Assembly (NCBI GenBank): GCA_945829235.1
Contig: CALZUA010000011.1
Location: 28,640-92,639 of the forward strand
Direction: 5' to 3'
Length of the DNA: 64,000 bases
From: an uncultured Clostridia bacterium
GTDB lineage: Bacteria; Bacillota; Clostridia; Oscillospirales; Ruminococcaceae
This document shows positions 34,181 through 42,470 of this stretch, one piece after another (the first letter of the stretch is position 1; every line of letters starts with the position of its first letter). The translations under genes were made by a program, and so were the position numbers. Under the pieces are notes generated by a model, which was not told where the DNA came from, did no database searches, and worked only from the letters and a program-made list of their open reading frames with translations.

Positions 34181-34456
34181 ATGTACACTGACAAGACACT
34201 GAAATGCAAGGACTGCGGAGCGGATTTTGTGTTCACTGCGGGCGAACAGGAATTCTACGCTGAGAAGGGTTTCGAGAACGAGCCTCAGAGATGTAAGGCT
34301 TGCCGCGACGCAAAGAAGAACGCAAGCAGAGGTCAAAGACAGTTCTTTGAAACTACTTGCTCGGTTTGCGGCGGAGTCGCAAGAGTTCCCTTCGAGCCGA
34401 AGGGCGACAGACCCGTTTTGTGCAGCGAGTGCTTCGCTAAGCAGAAGGGCGAATAA
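34181..34456 (+). CDS. Small zinc-ribbon protein
   Basis: A 91-residue protein with two zinc ribbons: CKDC...CKAC in the first half (MYTDKTLKCKDCGADFVFT and FYAEKGF) and CSVC...CSEC in the second. The first half is the 'probable zinc-binding' domain (zf-trcl type) found in many Firmicutes and Chloroflexi; its role is unknown, perhaps nucleic-acid or ribosome binding. I start it at the ATG at 34181, 7 bases after AAGGGG; an in-frame ATG at 34106 lies inside the tRNA-like element. It is followed by a strong terminator. Confidence 0.92.
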   Translation: MYTDKTLKCKDCGADFVFTAGEQEFYAEKGFENEPQRCKACRDAKKNASRGQRQFFETTCSVCGGVARVPFEPKGDRPVLCSECFAKQKGE

Positions 34457-34550
34457 TCAAATCAATGCGCGAGTCTTTCGCACCGAAAAAGTACCGAGCA
34501 TACCCTTTTGGTTATCCCCGGCATCGTTTTGGTTAGGCATTACATTTGGA

Positions 34551-34578
34551 ACAGCCGTTGTTTAACGGCTGTTTTTTT
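34551..34578 (+). terminator. Intrinsic terminator of the zinc-ribbon gene
   Basis: ACAGCCGTT, GTTT loop, AACGGCTGT followed by seven Ts. Confidence 0.92.
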
Positions 34579-34665
34579 GTCAATTTTTTCCTCGAATTTT
34601 CATAAAATCTGCGTTAAAAATACTGATAGCCTTTTTATTCGTTTGGGATAAAAAGTTAAGGGAAC

Positions 34666-34893
34666 CTCAAAACGGTTTGAAAAGAAAAAATGGGCAGGGT
34701 ACATCAAATTCCGGGAAAACCGATGCAGTAAAGCTTGATGCCAGCGTTTTGCGCGTGCGCATAATGCGGCGGTGCAACACGATGTTGCGGAACGAAAGCG
34801 ATGGAACGGACGCTGTTGCCGCAAAGCTTTCGCTTGTTGACTGACGAAGATGATGTGTACTGCACATTTTTGCTCAAATAAGGTTTTTAGAGG
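34666..34893. mobile_element. MITE-like palindromic element, long copy
   Basis: A 228-bp relative of the element at 32570. The terminal inverted repeats are clearer here: the left end CTCAAAACGG...AAAAAATGGGCAGG...TACATC faces a right end that reads backwards CTCTAAAAACC...AAAAATGTGCAG...ACACATC. It contains an extra block of about 75 bp in the middle compared with the short copy. A tiny frame on its minus strand, beginning MCSTHHLRQSTSESFA, resembles one in the other copy (MCSVNHLRQSTSESFA) but has no ribosome binding site. It lies in the 470-bp gap between the zinc-ribbon gene and the lipoprotein gene. Confidence 0.78.
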
Positions 34894-34926
34894 TGACCTA
34901 AATTGCTTTGAAAGGAAACGCTTTTT

Positions 34927-35592
34927 ATGAAAAAGATTTTTTTATCCGCAATCCTCTGCGGCTCGCTGATTTTAACCCTCTCGGGCTGTGGAAACAGAAA
35001 CAACTCCGATAATTCTTCGGAAATGGCTTCGGGTGAAAACTCCGAACAGACCTCGTCTGAACAGACCTCGTCTGAACAGACCTCTGAAAGTTCAACCGAA
35101 AGCTCGTCTGACCAGTCCTCTGAAGGATCAAACGAAAACTCCGGTGTTAACGGCGGTGCAGGCGCTGACAACAGCTCTCTCCCGTTCCCCGACAACCGTG
35201 CCGGAAGAATGGCGGCGGCGGCTCTCAGAACCGATGTTTGGCCCGCGATGGACGTTGTAAGCGAGGTTGATATGATTGGCTCGATGTTCTCGACAGACGA
35301 GGGCGAGGTGTTTAATCTCGATGACCTTGAGGAATATTGCTTCTGCACCAACGTTATAAGCGCGCAACTCAACCGTGTTATTGTCGTAAAGCCGGTTAAC
35401 GGGCGCGAGGGCGCGGTTGAGGACGCGATTAACACCTACCTCAACTACTCGCAGACCGGTGCGGCGTTCTATCCCGCTCAGGAGGAAAGCGCCGCGGGTG
35501 CGGTTTCGGGCAAAACTCCCGATAACTATATCTACCTCATCGTTCACAAGAATGGACAGGCTATCGCTGACGCAATGAAGGACGTTCAATAA
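34927..35592 (+). CDS. DUF4358-like lipoprotein with Ser/Thr-rich spacer
   Basis: A 221-residue predicted lipoprotein: the signal peptide ends LTLSGC (lipidation at Cys21). Residues 24-75 are a Ser/Thr/Glu/Asn-rich spacer that includes three tandem TSSEQ units from a 15-bp DNA repeat. The folded domain (about 85-221) contains YCFCTNVISAQLNRVIVVKPVNGREGAVEDAI, typical of DUF4358 proteins, whose function is unknown. A second member is at 46301. The start follows GAAAGGAAA directly downstream of the long MITE copy; no promoter is obvious, so it may come from within that element. Confidence 0.85.
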   Translation: MKKIFLSAILCGSLILTLSGCGNRNNSDNSSEMASGENSEQTSSEQTSSEQTSESSTESSSDQSSEGSNENSGVNGGAGADNSSLPFPDNRAGRMAAAALRTDVWPAMDVVSEVDMIGSMFSTDEGEVFNLDDLEEYCFCTNVISAQLNRVIVVKPVNGREGAVEDAINTYLNYSQTGAAFYPAQEESAAGAVSGKTPDNYIYLIVHKNGQAIADAMKDVQ

Positions 35593-35643
35593 ATTCTTCC
35601 AAGCGCGGCAAAGCGAAGCCAACGTATTACCGATAAACAGAAA

Positions 35644-35666
35644 CCCCGCCTAAGACTTTGGCGGGG
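35644..35666 (-). terminator. Terminator between converging lipoprotein genes
   Basis: CCCCGCC, 9-nt loop, GGCGGGG; the T-rich 3' flank (TTTCTGTTT) is on the minus strand, so it serves the LRR gene. Confidence 0.75.
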
Positions 35667-35690
35667 TAACGCTGTTTTGTGACAGCCGAA

Positions 35691-36716
35691 TCAGATTGCG
35701 GCATAAAAATCATTGAGGTGGTCGTGGCTGTAGGTTCTGTCTTTGAAAGTAATCTCGATGTTGGGGCAATTGGAGAAAGCACTTTTGTTAACCTCGGCTA
35801 TGCCGGTAGGAATCATAACTTTTTTAAGTCTGTCGCACCACGCAAATGCAGCTTCACCGATTCTGATTATGTTGTTCGGGATTGTTACTATTGTAAGTCC
35901 GTCGCATTCATAGAATAAGTATTTGCTTATTTCGGACAAGCCTTTGCCGATAGTCAAGCTTCTAATCCCGGAACAGCCTCCGAAAGCATTGTTGCCAATC
36001 TCGGTCACGTTGTCTGGAATAACTAAGCTGGCAATACTCGAGCAACCGACGAAAGCCTTTTCACCGATTTTGTTCACGCCGCTACCTATTGTGACGTCTT
36101 TTAGACTTTTGCAATCTGTAAAAGCGTGATGGTCAATATCAATAACGCTGTCGGGGATTACTATTTCCGTAAGTCCCGAGCATCCGGCGAATGCGTAGTA
36201 GCCAATCTCAACCACACCTTCGGGGATTATAATGCGTTTGATTTCCGGCCTGTTATTGAAAGCCTCGAAGCCTATGCCTGTTACGGGCTTATCTTCAATG
36301 GTTGCGGGAATGTTGATTTTGTTGTCGTAGCCTCTGTACTTGGTTATCTCAATTCCGCCGATTTCTTCGATATACACATAGTCAAAGTCGTGAGCGGGCG
36401 TTTCGCGTATAATCTCCGGCTCGGAGCTTTCGGGTTCGCTTGAGGAACTCTCGGTTTCACTCGAAGAACTCTCGGGTTCACTTGAGGAACTTTCGGGTTC
36501 GCTCGAGGTACTCTCGGATTTGCTTGAGGAACTTTCGGTTTTGCTTGAGGAGCTTTCCTCCGAAGAACTACTCATTGTTGAAGAACTGCTTTCCTGCGCA
36601 GAATCGCTTGACGGAAATCCCCAAGGATTGCTGTTCGCGTTCTCGTTACAGCCTGAAAGGCTTGTTGTGAGAACTGTCGTAATTACCAACGCCGACAAAA
36701 TTTTTTTAATCTTCAT
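35691..36716 (-). CDS. BspA-type leucine-rich-repeat lipoprotein
   Basis: A 341-residue predicted surface lipoprotein. The signal peptide ends TSLSGC (Cys23). Residues 38-100 are an extended Ser/Glu spacer with repeated ESSSSEPE units. After it, about eight LRR_5 repeats of 23 residues run to the C-terminus, each with the pattern I-x-I-P-(D/E)-x-V-x-x-I-G-x-x-A-F-x-x-C, for example VIPDNVTEIGNNAFGGCSG. Such proteins mediate adhesion or protein-protein contact at the cell surface. The ATG follows AGGAAGG and a consensus promoter is present. Confidence 0.93.
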   Translation of the reverse strand: MKIKKILSALVITTVLTTSLSGCNENANSNPWGFPSSDSAQESSSSTMSSSSEESSSSKTESSSSKSESTSSEPESSSSEPESSSSETESSSSEPESSEPEIIRETPAHDFDYVYIEEIGGIEITKYRGYDNKINIPATIEDKPVTGIGFEAFNNRPEIKRIIIPEGVVEIGYYAFAGCSGLTEIVIPDSVIDIDHHAFTDCKSLKDVTIGSGVNKIGEKAFVGCSSIASLVIPDNVTEIGNNAFGGCSGIRSLTIGKGLSEISKYLFYECDGLTIVTIPNNIIRIGEAAFAWCDRLKKVMIPTGIAEVNKSAFSNCPNIEITFKDRTYSHDHLNDFYAAI

Positions 36717-36754
36717 AATTACCCTTCCTAAAAATAGATTTACTACACCTTAAA

Positions 36755-36783
36755 ATTATACCACAACACCCAAGTTTTGTCAA
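36755..36783 (-). promoter_or_regulatory. Sigma-A promoter of the LRR gene
   Basis: Minus strand: TTGACA, 17-bp spacer, TATAAT. Confidence 0.9.
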
Positions 36784-36792
36784 CAATTTTTT

Positions 36793-36965
36793 TCAATTAA
36801 CAACATTTTTCGCGCTTTTGCTGTAAAAATTGCAAAGCTGTCCGTTAACAACCGGCGATGGTTTTCCGATAACCGTATGTGTTAAACGGTATGAATCAAA
36901 AAGAGAATCCAACTCTCGCCCGAACGCTTCGCCTTGCGCGTGAAACCAAATGTCCTCAAAAACCG
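36793..36965. other. Intergenic stretch without a supported gene
   Basis: A minus-strand frame of 70 codons crosses it, but that frame has no ribosome binding site and runs through the neighbouring terminator and into the next gene. I see nothing else here. Confidence 0.6.
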
Positions 36966-36996
36966 AAAACGCTCTCTTTTCACGGAGAGCGTTTTT
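36966..36996. terminator. Terminator after the SPFH-RHH operon
   Basis: AAAACGCTCTC, loop, GAGAGCGTTTTT; usable in both directions. It begins 2 bases beyond the RHH stop codon. Confidence 0.88.
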
Positions 36997-36997
36997 G

Positions 36998-37183
36998 TTA
37001 TTCATCGGGATTTTCGCGCTTTTTCGCCTTTTTGCGCCACTTCACGCACTCGGTCAACAGGTACTCAATCTGTCCGTTCACCGAGCGAAAATCGTCCTCA
37101 GCCCACCGCATAAGCTCGTTGTAAAGCGTTGCGGAAAGCCGCAGGGGGACTTGCTTTTTTGCGTCTTTTTTTTCATCGGACAT
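36998..37183 (-). CDS. Arc/CopG-type ribbon-helix-helix DNA-binding protein
   Basis: A 61-residue protein of ribbon-helix-helix type: a beta strand [10 protein letters not shown], helix A ([10 protein letters not shown]) and helix B ([14 protein letters not shown]), ending in a basic tail. It should dimerise and bind short repeated operators. I prefer the ATG at 37183; a GTG three codons upstream is possible. It follows the SPFH gene by 28 bp in the same operon and is therefore a candidate autoregulator. Confidence 0.83.
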   Translation of the reverse strand: MSDEKKDAKKQVPLRLSATLYNELMRWAEDDFRSVNGQIEYLLTECVKWRKKAKKRENPDE

Positions 37184-37211
37184 TCCGCTCACCGCCTTTC
37201 GTTGCCTTAAC

Positions 37212-38204
37212 TCAATAAACCGAGCCGCTGTTTACAATGGGTTGCGCGTCCTTGTTGCCGCAGAGAACAACCATCAGGTTGCACACCATCTGCGCCTTGC
37301 GCTCATCGTCAAGCTCGACAACATTGTTCTCGGACAGCTTTTTGAGCGCCATCTCAACCATTCCCACAGCGCCGTCAACAATCTTCTGACGCGCTTCGAT
37401 AATAGCGTTTGCCTGCTGACGCTGGAGCATTGCCGCGGCAATTTCCTGAGCGTAGGCAAGGTGAGTTATTCTCGCTTCGATTATCTCAAGTCCCGCAATT
37501 TCAACGCGCTCCTGAAGCAAGTTTTTGAGTTGCTCGGAAATTTCCACGGACGAACCGCGAAGCGTTTTCTCGTCATCATCGGTCGAGTCGTAGGGATAGC
37601 AACGCGCCACGTCACGGAGCGTCGAATCAGCTTGAGTTGACAGGAAGGTGTTGAAGTTGTCAACGTTGAACACAGCCTTTGCGGTGTTCACAACGCGCCA
37701 CGTCACCATAATTCCAATCTCAATCGGGTTGCCCGACTCATCGTTGATTTTCTGCTTCTCGTTGTTGTGCGTCATTGTTTTGAGCGAGATTTTACGGTTA
37801 ATTGTTGTTGTCACCATACCATTTGTCGCAATAGTTGCCACAATGTTGCTCGTACCGTTTGCGTTTTTCGGTGTAACCGCGCCGCAGAACGGGTTGATGA
37901 AGAAAAAGCCCTCTTTTTTGAGTGTGCCGATGTACTTGCCGAAAAGCGTGAGGACAATCGCCTCGTTCGGTTTCATTATGCGAAGTCCCATAAACGGAAT
38001 CCAACCGATGCACAGATAAACCAGCGAAATCACAAAGCCAACTACCGCCAAATCAGCGTTCTTGCTGTCCATTTCAATTGCAAAGAAAATCACCAGTCCG
38101 AGAGCCGCGCACAGAAGCAAAACCGTGATAAACAGCACCAGCCAGCCGCTTGCGGGGTGAATTTCCTTCTCCTCATAACAATATTTCTTCTCGTCCTTTT
38201 CCAT
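37212..38204 (-). CDS. SPFH/Band 7 (stomatin-like) membrane protein
   Basis: A 330-residue protein. Two hydrophobic segments at about residues 20-45 and 52-75 anchor it; the SPFH domain follows ([20 protein letters not shown] to about residue 250), with [21 protein letters not shown] and [23 protein letters not shown] typical of stomatin/flotillin-like proteins. These form membrane-domain scaffolds. The start is the ATG at 38204 following AGAAGG; an upstream in-frame ATG lacks a site. It is co-transcribed with a small ribbon-helix-helix protein, a pairing I have seen in other Firmicutes. Confidence 0.92.
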   Translation of the reverse strand: MEKDEKKYCYEEKEIHPASGWLVLFITVLLLCAALGLVIFFAIEMDSKNADLAVVGFVISLVYLCIGWIPFMGLRIMKPNEAIVLTLFGKYIGTLKKEGFFFINPFCGAVTPKNANGTSNIVATIATNGMVTTTINRKISLKTMTHNNEKQKINDESGNPIEIGIMVTWRVVNTAKAVFNVDNFNTFLSTQADSTLRDVARCYPYDSTDDDEKTLRGSSVEISEQLKNLLQERVEIAGLEIIEARITHLAYAQEIAAAMLQRQQANAIIEARQKIVDGAVGMVEMALKKLSENNVVELDDERKAQMVCNLMVVLCGNKDAQPIVNSGSVY

Positions 38205-38229
38205 AAATAAACCTTCTTTCTTGTTATAT

Positions 38230-38249
38230 TTTGATATCACTTTGATATC
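38230..38249. promoter_or_regulatory. Two direct repeats TTTGATATC, possible operator
   Basis: TTTGATATC occurs at 38230-38238 and again at 38241-38249, 11 bp apart (about one helical turn), between the -10 box and the ribosome binding site of the SPFH operon. Each contains the palindrome GATATC. It is a plausible binding site for the ribbon-helix-helix protein of the same operon. Confidence 0.5.
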
Positions 38250-38257
38250 TTAATGAA

Positions 38258-38286
38258 ATTATAGCACGTTTTCAAATATTTGTCAA
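38258..38286 (-). promoter_or_regulatory. Sigma-A promoter of the SPFH-RHH operon
   Basis: Minus strand: TTGACA, 17-bp spacer, TATAAT. Confidence 0.9.
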
Positions 38287-38297
38287 TAGGTTTTGGG

Positions 38298-38333
38298 AAA
38301 AATTTTAGCTACCGAATAATTTTCATCGGTAGC
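38298..38333 (-). terminator. Intrinsic terminator downstream of the FAD/Rieske gene
   Basis: Minus strand: GCTACCGA, 10-nt loop, TCGGTAGC, then TAAAATTTTT. It lies beyond the duplicated 3' remnant, so that remnant is part of the transcript. Confidence 0.8.
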
Positions 38334-38336
38334 AGT

Positions 38337-38450
38337 GGTTTATCTTCGATTAAAGTTAGTGTTTGAGGTGGCGGGCAACGCGGCGCAGTTGGCGTTGCAA
38401 GATTTTTCACCGCGATAAAGCTGTTCAACAAGAGTTGCTTTTGCAAAATT
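38337..38450 (-). pseudogene. Partial duplicate of the FAD/Rieske gene 3' end
   Basis: Directly after the stop codon, about 114 bp repeat two parts of the gene's own 3' end: the block encoding ILQKQLL...AVKNLA.PTAPRCP, and the last 20 bases before and including the stop (CTTAATCGAAGATAAACC). The middle, encoding the Rieske cluster ligands, is missing. Several point differences show the copy is not recent. Confidence 0.75.
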
Positions 38451-38460
38451 CAGCCGAGGT

Positions 38461-39768
38461 TTATCTTCGATTAAGGTTGGAGTTGGCTGGATTTTCGAGC
38501 AACTCGCCGCTCTCCGAGAACCGTGAGCCGTGGCACGGACACTCCCATGTGTTCTCGTCCTTGTTCTTCTTGAGCGCGCAACCCAGATGCGGGCAACGCG
38601 GCGCAGTTGGCGCTGCGAGGTTTTTCACGGCGTTTATGCCGTTCACAAGGAGTTGCTTTTGCAGAATGCTACGCGAGGGGTTGAAAACAGGCGCGTTTTC
38701 ATTCTCGTTGCCGAGAATTTTGTCGCGGATAATCTCGGCGGCAACCATCGCGTTCGTCATTCCCCACTTGTTAAAGCCGGTCATAACGTACCAGTCGGGC
38801 GTGTTCGCGCTGTAATTGCCGATGTAGGGCAGACCGTCAAGCGTCATACAGTCCTGCGCCGACCACAAATTCACGGGTTTCGCCGCCGGATAATACCGCT
38901 CGGCAAACGTGAGCAGTTCCTCAACTCTTGACGGACAACCCGTTTTGTGAGCACCGCCGCCTATCAACAGCAGATTTTTGTAATCCCGAAACGAGAAGCC
39001 GTTTGTGTCCTCGTCCATAAAAATCCCGTCAACCGGCTTTGCGTTCTCGAGCGCAAGAACGTGCGAGCGGCTCTGATACATCTTGAGGAAATAGCTCCCG
39101 TGGCGGTTGACGAACGGGAAATGCGATGCGAAAACGATTTTCTTCGCCGTGATTTTCCCGTCAACCGATATCGCGGTGTTTTTGTCAATTTCGATAATGT
39201 GCGTGTTCTCGTAGATGTTCAGACCTTTGGTGAGCGCGGAGAGTAGCTTCAGCGGGTTGAACTGCGCCTGATTTTTCACGAGAACAGCGCCGGTTGTCCG
39301 AAAAGGTAGGGGAACGCTCTCGCAAAGCTCCGCGGGACAACCGATTTTCGACAACACGGAAAGCTCGTTGTAGAGCGGCTCGCGGTTGGTTTTCGAGTAG
39401 ATATAGCTGTCGCGCTTTTCGTAGTCGCAGTCGATGTCCTTGGCAAGCTGTTCAAAACGCGCGGCGGCGTTTTGGTTGGCGGAGAGGTACATTTTCGCGT
39501 AGTCCAAGCTGTATTTTTCGGCAATTTTCGAGTAAATCAGCCCGTGGTGGACGGTGATTTTGGCGGTTGTGTTTTTGGTAATTCCACTGCAAATCCTGCC
39601 CGCCTCAGCGATAACGCACGGCACGCCGCTGTCCGTGAGCATACGCGCCGCGAGAATTCCCGAAATGCCGCCGCCGATGACGAGAACATCGGTTGAAATC
39701 GCGGTTTTGAGCATCGGGTACTGCCCAAAGCTACCGTGCCAAATTGATGAACTAGTAATATTTTCCAA
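38461..39768 (-). CDS. FAD-dependent oxidoreductase with C-terminal Rieske domain
   Basis: A 435-residue fusion. The N-terminal DAO-type domain has the dinucleotide motif DVLVIGGGISGILAARML (about residues 27-44) and later LLIGGGAHKTG and GLPYIGNYSANTP. Residues 385-425 hold a Rieske [2Fe-2S] site: CPHLGC and CPCHGS provide two Cys and two His ligands. Such fusions probably oxidise an amine or amino acid and pass electrons to the Rieske centre; the substrate is unknown. The start appears to be a TTG at 39768, 7 bases after AAAGGAG; an upstream TTG would put the site inside the gene. A damaged copy of its 3' end follows the stop. Confidence 0.9.
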   Translation of the reverse strand: MENITSSSIWHGSFGQYPMLKTAISTDVLVIGGGISGILAARMLTDSGVPCVIAEAGRICSGITKNTTAKITVHHGLIYSKIAEKYSLDYAKMYLSANQNAAARFEQLAKDIDCDYEKRDSYIYSKTNREPLYNELSVLSKIGCPAELCESVPLPFRTTGAVLVKNQAQFNPLKLLSALTKGLNIYENTHIIEIDKNTAISVDGKITAKKIVFASHFPFVNRHGSYFLKMYQSRSHVLALENAKPVDGIFMDEDTNGFSFRDYKNLLLIGGGAHKTGCPSRVEELLTFAERYYPAAKPVNLWSAQDCMTLDGLPYIGNYSANTPDWYVMTGFNKWGMTNAMVAAEIIRDKILGNENENAPVFNPSRSILQKQLLVNGINAVKNLAAPTAPRCPHLGCALKKNKDENTWECPCHGSRFSESGELLENPANSNLNRR

Positions 39769-39932
39769 AACGCTACTCCTTTGCAACGGACTGCCGTTAA
39801 CCTCGAATTTGAGTGTTCGCGACAGCCTGCTATTGATAAATTATACTCATATTATCCGCAGAAATTTGAAATAAATTCCTCTTATAAATCAAAATTTTCA
39901 CCGCAAAATAGGTGCAAAGGAGCTGATTTTCT

Positions 39933-40367
39933 TTGGTGATAATCGTCGGAAAAGACGCGGAAAAATCGCGCTGTAAAGCGGAAAAGCTGTTCGGACAAAT
40001 TTTTCCCGAGCAGGATTTTGTTGTTGCACAAAACCACGCCGTGATAAACGCACCGAGCGCCGTTGTAATCGTGGAAAGCTCTGCGACTGCCGACATAAAA
40101 GCCGCGCTTGGGATTATCGCGGACGAGGACGGCTGTTTTGGCAACTTTCCGCGCGGCGTTCAGCTGATAACCTGCGGCGTTAACCCGAAAAACACCGTTT
40201 CGTTCACCTCACTTTCCGCCGACAAAATCACGCTCTCACTCAACCGTGCAATCCGTGCCAAAAACGGCATTGCAGAGCCGTTGGAGTTGCCCGCGGACGT
40301 TGTTGACGGGTTGAACGAGTTCGACTATATGTCGGCATTTGCGGCGAGCTTGCTGTTGCGGTATTGA
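39933..40367 (+). CDS. Hypothetical protein
   Basis: A 144-residue soluble protein that I do not recognise. The start is TTG at 39933 (or the adjacent GTG), 9 bases after AAAGGAG. It looks like an alternating alpha/beta fold: hydrophobic strands VIIVGKD, AVVIVES, VQLITCG and a helix-rich C-terminus NEFDYMSAFAASLLLRY. A Cys-based motif is absent apart from single cysteines. It is divergent from the FAD/Rieske gene with about 160 bp between them and is followed by a terminator shared with the amt gene. Function unknown. Confidence 0.7.
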   Translation: MVIIVGKDAEKSRCKAEKLFGQIFPEQDFVVAQNHAVINAPSAVVIVESSATADIKAALGIIADEDGCFGNFPRGVQLITCGVNPKNTVSFTSLSADKITLSLNRAIRAKNGIAEPLELPADVVDGLNEFDYMSAFAASLLLRY

Positions 40368-40443
40368 AAAATGTGCGGTTGTTGCCGTCAGAGGTTGTAA
40401 TCGTTAACAGTTGTTACCGTTAACTGCGCGGCGCTTCAACGAA

Positions 40444-40477
40444 AATAACCCGAAGAGCCACAGCCCTTCGGGTTATT
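40444..40477. terminator. Bidirectional terminator
   Basis: AATAACCCGAAG, loop, CTTCGGGTTATT. It serves the hypothetical gene (plus) and the amt-PII gene (minus). Confidence 0.85.
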
Positions 40478-40507
40478 CTTATGTTATCTTTTGTTCTACA
40501 CTAATTA

Positions 40508-42292
40508 TTATAAGCTGTCCTGAAGAGCGTCGTAGCCGCTTTCGCCGGTTCTAACCTTGACAACATCGGCAACCTCGTAGACGAAAATCTTACCATCGCC
40601 GACAGCGCCCGTGTAAAGAACCTCTTTCGCGGTGTTGATAACCGTTTCAACGGGTACCTTGCACACAACAATCTCCATCTTAATCTTCGGCAACAGGTGC
40701 GTTTCGATTGCAACACCACGGTAGTACTCCTTCGAGCCCTTCTGCATACCGCAACCCATAACGTTGGTAACCGTCATACCGGTGATACCGATTTTGCTCA
40801 TTGCGTCCTTGAGCGCCTCGAAGCGGTCGGGACGTGTTACGATAACAACCTTTGTCATATTTGCACCGCCCTCGGAAGGAACGTACTTCTTGATAACGGG
40901 AACAGCGTCCGCGTTTTCAGCAACCGTTTCAACCTCTTTCTCCTTGCCGGAAGAAGTAGTTTCAACGTGCATAGAGGGAACGAAATCCGCGTAAGAGGAA
41001 ACAAGACCGTGCTCTGTTGCGTCCAGACCAACGATTTCCTCGTGACGGGAAACGCGCAGACCGATTGTCTTTTTGATGATGAAGAAGGTGAGGGAGATGA
41101 TTGCCGCAGTCCAAGCGAGTATGGAAAAGATACCGAGAGCCTGAACTCCGAGCTGTCCCCAGCCGCCGCCATAGAACAAGCCCTTAACGGGTGTACCGCC
41201 GACACCGACATTCTGTCCGTTGCCCGTTGAGAACAAACCAACTGCCAGAGTGCCCCAGACGCCGTTGAAGAAGTGAACCGCAACCGCACCGACAGGGTCA
41301 TCGATTTTGAGTTTATAGTCGAGAAGCCAAACGCCAAAGTATACCAAAAATCCTGAAACAAAGCCGATGATAACAGAGCCAAGTGCGTCAACGTCCGCGC
41401 AGGGAGCCGTGATAGCGACCAGACCTGCAAGTGAAGCGTTCAGGCACATCGAAACATCGGGTTTGCCGTGCTTCAGCCAAGTGAAAATCATTGTGGTAAC
41501 CGTTGCAACTGCCGGAGCAATTGTTGTTGTAAGGAACACGTTTGCGAGGTAATCAACGTTGGAAGCGGCCGCGCCGTTGAAGCCGTACCAGCCGAACCAA
41601 AGGATAAACACACCCAGCGCGCCAAGCGTCATAGAGTGACCGAGAATTGCTTTGGGCTTGCCGTCCTTGTCGAACTTGCCGATACGAGGACCGACCATTT
41701 TTGCACCGATGAGCGCGCAGATACCGCCGACAGAGTGAATTGCCGCAGAGCCTGCGAAATCAACAAAGCCCATCTGTACAAGCCAGCCGCCGCCCCATAC
41801 CCAGTGCGCTTCGATGGGGTAGATAACCGCACTGATTATTGCGGAGTAGATGCAGTAGCTGAGGAACTTTGTGCGTTCTGCCATAGCGCCCGAAACGATT
41901 GTTGCGGCGGTTGCGCAGAAAACGAGGTTGAAAACGAACTCGGCGCAACGGTCGAAATTCGTGAAACTGCCGAGGATATCGAGCGTGGGGATACCGACCA
42001 AACCGAAGAACGTATCCTCACCGAGCATCAGCCCGAAACCAAGTAAAACGAACACCACGGTACCTATACAGAAGTCCATGAGGTTCTTCATAATGATGTT
42101 GCCGGCGTTCTTTGCGCGTGTCATACCGGTTTCCACCATCGCGAAGCCCGCCTGCATAAAGAACACGAGCGCCGCTCCTATCAAATACCATATACCGTTG
42201 CCGTCGCCGACGTTAAACATCGTGGCATTGACGACTTCTTCCGCTCCCGCAACAGCCGAAGCCTCGGAGAGCATTGCCAAACCCTGTAACAT
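40508..42292 (-). CDS. amt: Ammonium transporter fused to a PII signalling domain
   Basis: A 594-residue fusion. Residues about 25-420 are an Amt/Rh channel with eleven helices; the paired pore histidines are in GSAAIHSVGG and GAVAVHFFNGVWG, and the gate region GFAMVETGMTRAKNAGNI is normal. After a linker of about 60 residues a complete PII (GlnK) domain begins at MTKVVIVTRPDRF, with the T-loop KGSKEYYRGVAIETHL and the ATP-binding GDGKIFVYEVADVVKVRTGE. In most bacteria GlnK is a separate protein that plugs the channel; here it is tethered. A GAGGG sequence before the internal ATG at 40858 could allow free PII to be made as well. Start after AAAGGAG. Confidence 0.95.
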   Translation of the reverse strand: MLQGLAMLSEASAVAGAEEVVNATMFNVGDGNGIWYLIGAALVFFMQAGFAMVETGMTRAKNAGNIIMKNLMDFCIGTVVFVLLGFGLMLGEDTFFGLVGIPTLDILGSFTNFDRCAEFVFNLVFCATAATIVSGAMAERTKFLSYCIYSAIISAVIYPIEAHWVWGGGWLVQMGFVDFAGSAAIHSVGGICALIGAKMVGPRIGKFDKDGKPKAILGHSMTLGALGVFILWFGWYGFNGAAASNVDYLANVFLTTTIAPAVATVTTMIFTWLKHGKPDVSMCLNASLAGLVAITAPCADVDALGSVIIGFVSGFLVYFGVWLLDYKLKIDDPVGAVAVHFFNGVWGTLAVGLFSTGNGQNVGVGGTPVKGLFYGGGWGQLGVQALGIFSILAWTAAIISLTFFIIKKTIGLRVSRHEEIVGLDATEHGLVSSYADFVPSMHVETTSSGKEKEVETVAENADAVPVIKKYVPSEGGANMTKVVIVTRPDRFEALKDAMSKIGITGMTVTNVMGCGMQKGSKEYYRGVAIETHLLPKIKMEIVVCKVPVETVINTAKEVLYTGAVGDGKIFVYEVADVVKVRTGESGYDALQDSL

Positions 42293-42333
42293 AAAATCCG
42301 CTCCTTTTTGCTAAATTACCGTAAAATCCTTTC

Positions 42334-42470
42334 ACGGCTTTAAAAAAGCAAAAGAGCCGTTCACCTGCGGTTGATAAATCAAAACAACTGCTTACGAAGT
42401 TTTGCGAAGATATAAACCCCCGCGATGACGCAGTCACTTTTTAATTTATCAACCGTAAGTTTCACAGCTC
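42334..42470 (-). promoter_or_regulatory. Structured leader of amt-PII, possible transcription switch
   Basis: The transcript has a leader of about 185 nt. A long hairpin forms by pairing CGGTTGATAAAT with ATTTATCAACCG (12 bp), extended inward by an 11-bp helix (AAAGUGACUGC with GCAGUUGUUUU, G-U allowed) and outward, across an internal loop, by GAGC with GCTC. The outer strand is directly followed by TTTTGCTTTTTT, so the fold would act as a terminator. The same 3' strand, ACGGCTC, can instead pair with AGCCGT 21 nt later, giving an alternative fold. No known riboswitch class was recognised. Confidence 0.55.

Noticed and set aside
32458..34867. Short frames starting MCS..HLRQSTSESFA in both MITE-like copies
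   Set aside because: The similarity only reflects the shared DNA of the two elements; neither frame has a start signal, and they differ after the shared block.
36793..37005. 70-codon minus-strand frame between the LRR and RHH genes
   Set aside because: No ribosome binding site, crosses the terminator and the end of the RHH gene.
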